Assembly (NCBI GenBank): GCA_964390795.1
Contig: CAYMLQ010000146.1
Coordinates: 1 to 13,083, forward strand
Source: CAYMLQ01 sp964390795
Lineage (GTDB): Bacteria; Verrucomicrobiota; Kiritimatiellia; RFP12; UBA1067
Length of the DNA stretch: 13,083 bases
Reading direction: 5' to 3'
Shown: positions 12,421-13,083 of the stretch, piece by piece
Layout: each line of letters starts with the position of its first letter
Position numbering within the stretch: the stretch's first letter is position 1
Made by a program: the position numbers and the translations under genes
Notes under the pieces: model-generated
Told to the model about the DNA's origin: nothing
Databases searched by the model: none
The model's input: only the letters and a program-made list of their open reading frames with translations

Positions 12421-13083
12421 TTAGACGACGTACGGCTCATAGAACGACTGCGGCCCGGGGAAAGTCTTTTCCACGCAGCCGTGGCAGTTCCCGTTCACGC
12501 CGATGCACCAGTTGTTGCGCCAGCGCTGGTTGGGCGGGTTGTTGGGATCCGTGGCCTTGATGTTCCACTGGCCATCGCAGCGCGACTTGGTGGAGGGCCC
12601 GCGGCAGCCGAGCTGGATCGTGCAGCGGCCGTCGCAGTTCGTGAAGCTGGTCGCCTCGGGCGGAGCGTTCACGTTCACCAAGTTGTTGCGCGGGCACTTG
12701 TCGTGGATGAAGGCCGGGGCGGCCGCGCCCGAGAGGCGCTTCGAGTAGAGCGCGGTGGGCCGCCCGTCGGCGTCAAGGTCGACCGGCGTGCCCGTGAGCA
12801 GTTGGACGATCGCCCAGGTCACCCAGTCGGGGTTGGCGGGGCAGCCCGAGATGTTGATGGTCGCGCGTCCGGTCAGGGCATGCACGCTCACCACGCCTGT
12901 GGGGTTGCTGCCCGAGGCCGGGATACCGCCGAACGAGGAGCAGGTTCCCGCGCAGACGATCGCCAGAGCGCGGGCCGACATCTCCTGCACCGCCTGCATG
13001 TAGGTCGTCTCCTTGCCGTTCAGGCTGTAGACCACGCAGGGGCCGCCGTGGAAAGCCGTGGGCACGCCGCCCTCCAGCACCAG
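12421..13083 (-). CDS. hyaA: [NiFe] hydrogenase small (iron-sulfur) subunit, 5'-truncated by the window edge
   Basis: The last 220 residues of the electron-transfer subunit, open to the window edge, so the N-terminal flavodoxin-like part and any Tat signal are not visible. Proximal-cluster cysteines appear in 'CAGTCSSFGGI' and 'SGCPANPDW'. Distal-cluster ligands are His and Cys in 'IHDKCPRN', then Cys in 'NCDGRCTIQLGCRGP'. Medial-cluster cysteines are in 'KSRC' and 'NCHGC'. An extra Cys in 'NNWCIG' (codon 12505-12507) stands where Desulfovibrio-type enzymes have Pro. The 'FGG' after the proximal motif has Gly where O2-tolerant enzymes carry a supernumerary Cys. The protein ends 'SFYEPYVV' with no hydrophobic anchor helix, unlike membrane-bound Hya/Hup types. 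It lies 17 nt upstream of the large subunit, and the gene order small-large-endopeptidase is classical. Confidence 0.93.
   Translation of the reverse strand: MVLEGGVPTAFHGGPCVVYSLNGKETTYMQAVQEMSARALAIVCAGTCSSFGGIPASGSNPTGVVSVHALTGRATINISGCPANPDWVTWAIVQLLTGTPVDLDADGRPTALYSKRLSGAAAPAFIHDKCPRNNLVNVNAPPEATSFTNCDGRCTIQLGCRGPSTKSRCDGQWNIKATDPNNPPNQRWRNNWCIGVNGNCHGCVEKTFPGPQSFYEPYVV

Noticed and set aside
10877..12424. 515-codon + strand frame opposite the hydrogenase large subunit
   Set aside because: It is longer than the real gene but lacks any motif. The opposite strand carries RICGVCPTSH, DPCLDCATH and a strong Shine-Dalgarno.
1..13083. CRISPR array, tRNA or rRNA genes, intact insertion sequence, integrase or attachment site
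   Set aside because: No regularly spaced direct repeats, cloverleaf, rRNA-like stretch or transposase/integrase motifs were seen on either strand by reading. A tRNAscan/Infernal run could still find something small.

Overview
This window looks like a chromosomal segment of a GC-rich anaerobe of the PVC superphylum, most likely Kiritimatiellota (former Verrucomicrobia subdivision 5). That placement is inference. It rests on a very large Sec-exported Thr/Asn-rich protein built from CARDB and LVIVD modules with a 'PDSWE' C-terminal module, on an uptake-type [NiFe] hydrogenase, and on intergenic palindromes of the 'CACGGGCG..CGCCCGTG' and 'CAGGCTTTAGCCTG' types that I recall as common in MAGs of this group. 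No 16S rRNA or other phylogenetic marker is present.

Layout. (1) 1-273: AT-richer C-terminal tail of a superfamily-1 (UvrD-like) helicase on the + strand, followed by about 300 bp of non-coding or decayed sequence with a REP-like hairpin. (2) 583-3310: two tandem paralogous TPR (kinesin-light-chain-like) genes on the + strand. Each is preceded by a related copy of the same leader/repeat, so the duplicated unit includes its translation start. (3) 3311-4060: about 750 bp with no convincing gene but rich in palindromes, including a 130-bp composite inverted repeat whose outer arms match perfectly over 20 bp. (4) 4061-5323: a secreted trypsin-like serine protease with a C-terminal DUF11/CARDB-like domain. 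(5) 5325-5350: an 11-bp perfect hairpin between convergent genes. (6) 13083-5370 on the minus strand: small subunit (5' end outside the window), large subunit and maturation endopeptidase of a Group 1-type [NiFe] hydrogenase, followed after only 14 nt by a 1699-residue secreted multidomain protein.

How the genes fit together. The three hydrogenase genes are spaced 17 and 9 nt apart and form one functional set: the endopeptidase is expected to remove the 15-residue tail after His464 of the large subunit once Ni-Fe insertion is complete. The small subunit has no C-terminal membrane anchor. It carries a cysteine at the position whose Pro-to-Cys change converts the medial [3Fe-4S] cluster to [4Fe-4S] in the Desulfovibrio enzyme. 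No cytochrome b or other redox partner is visible. Instead the apparent operon runs into a giant exported protein (DUF2271-like domain, CARDB repeats, an LVIVD propeller array), which is the most unusual association here. The convergent secreted protease shares a CARDB/DUF11-type module with that giant protein. The TPR pair looks like a recently expanded, patchily homogenised family of scaffold proteins of unknown partner.

I saw no tRNA, rRNA, CRISPR array or intact insertion sequence.
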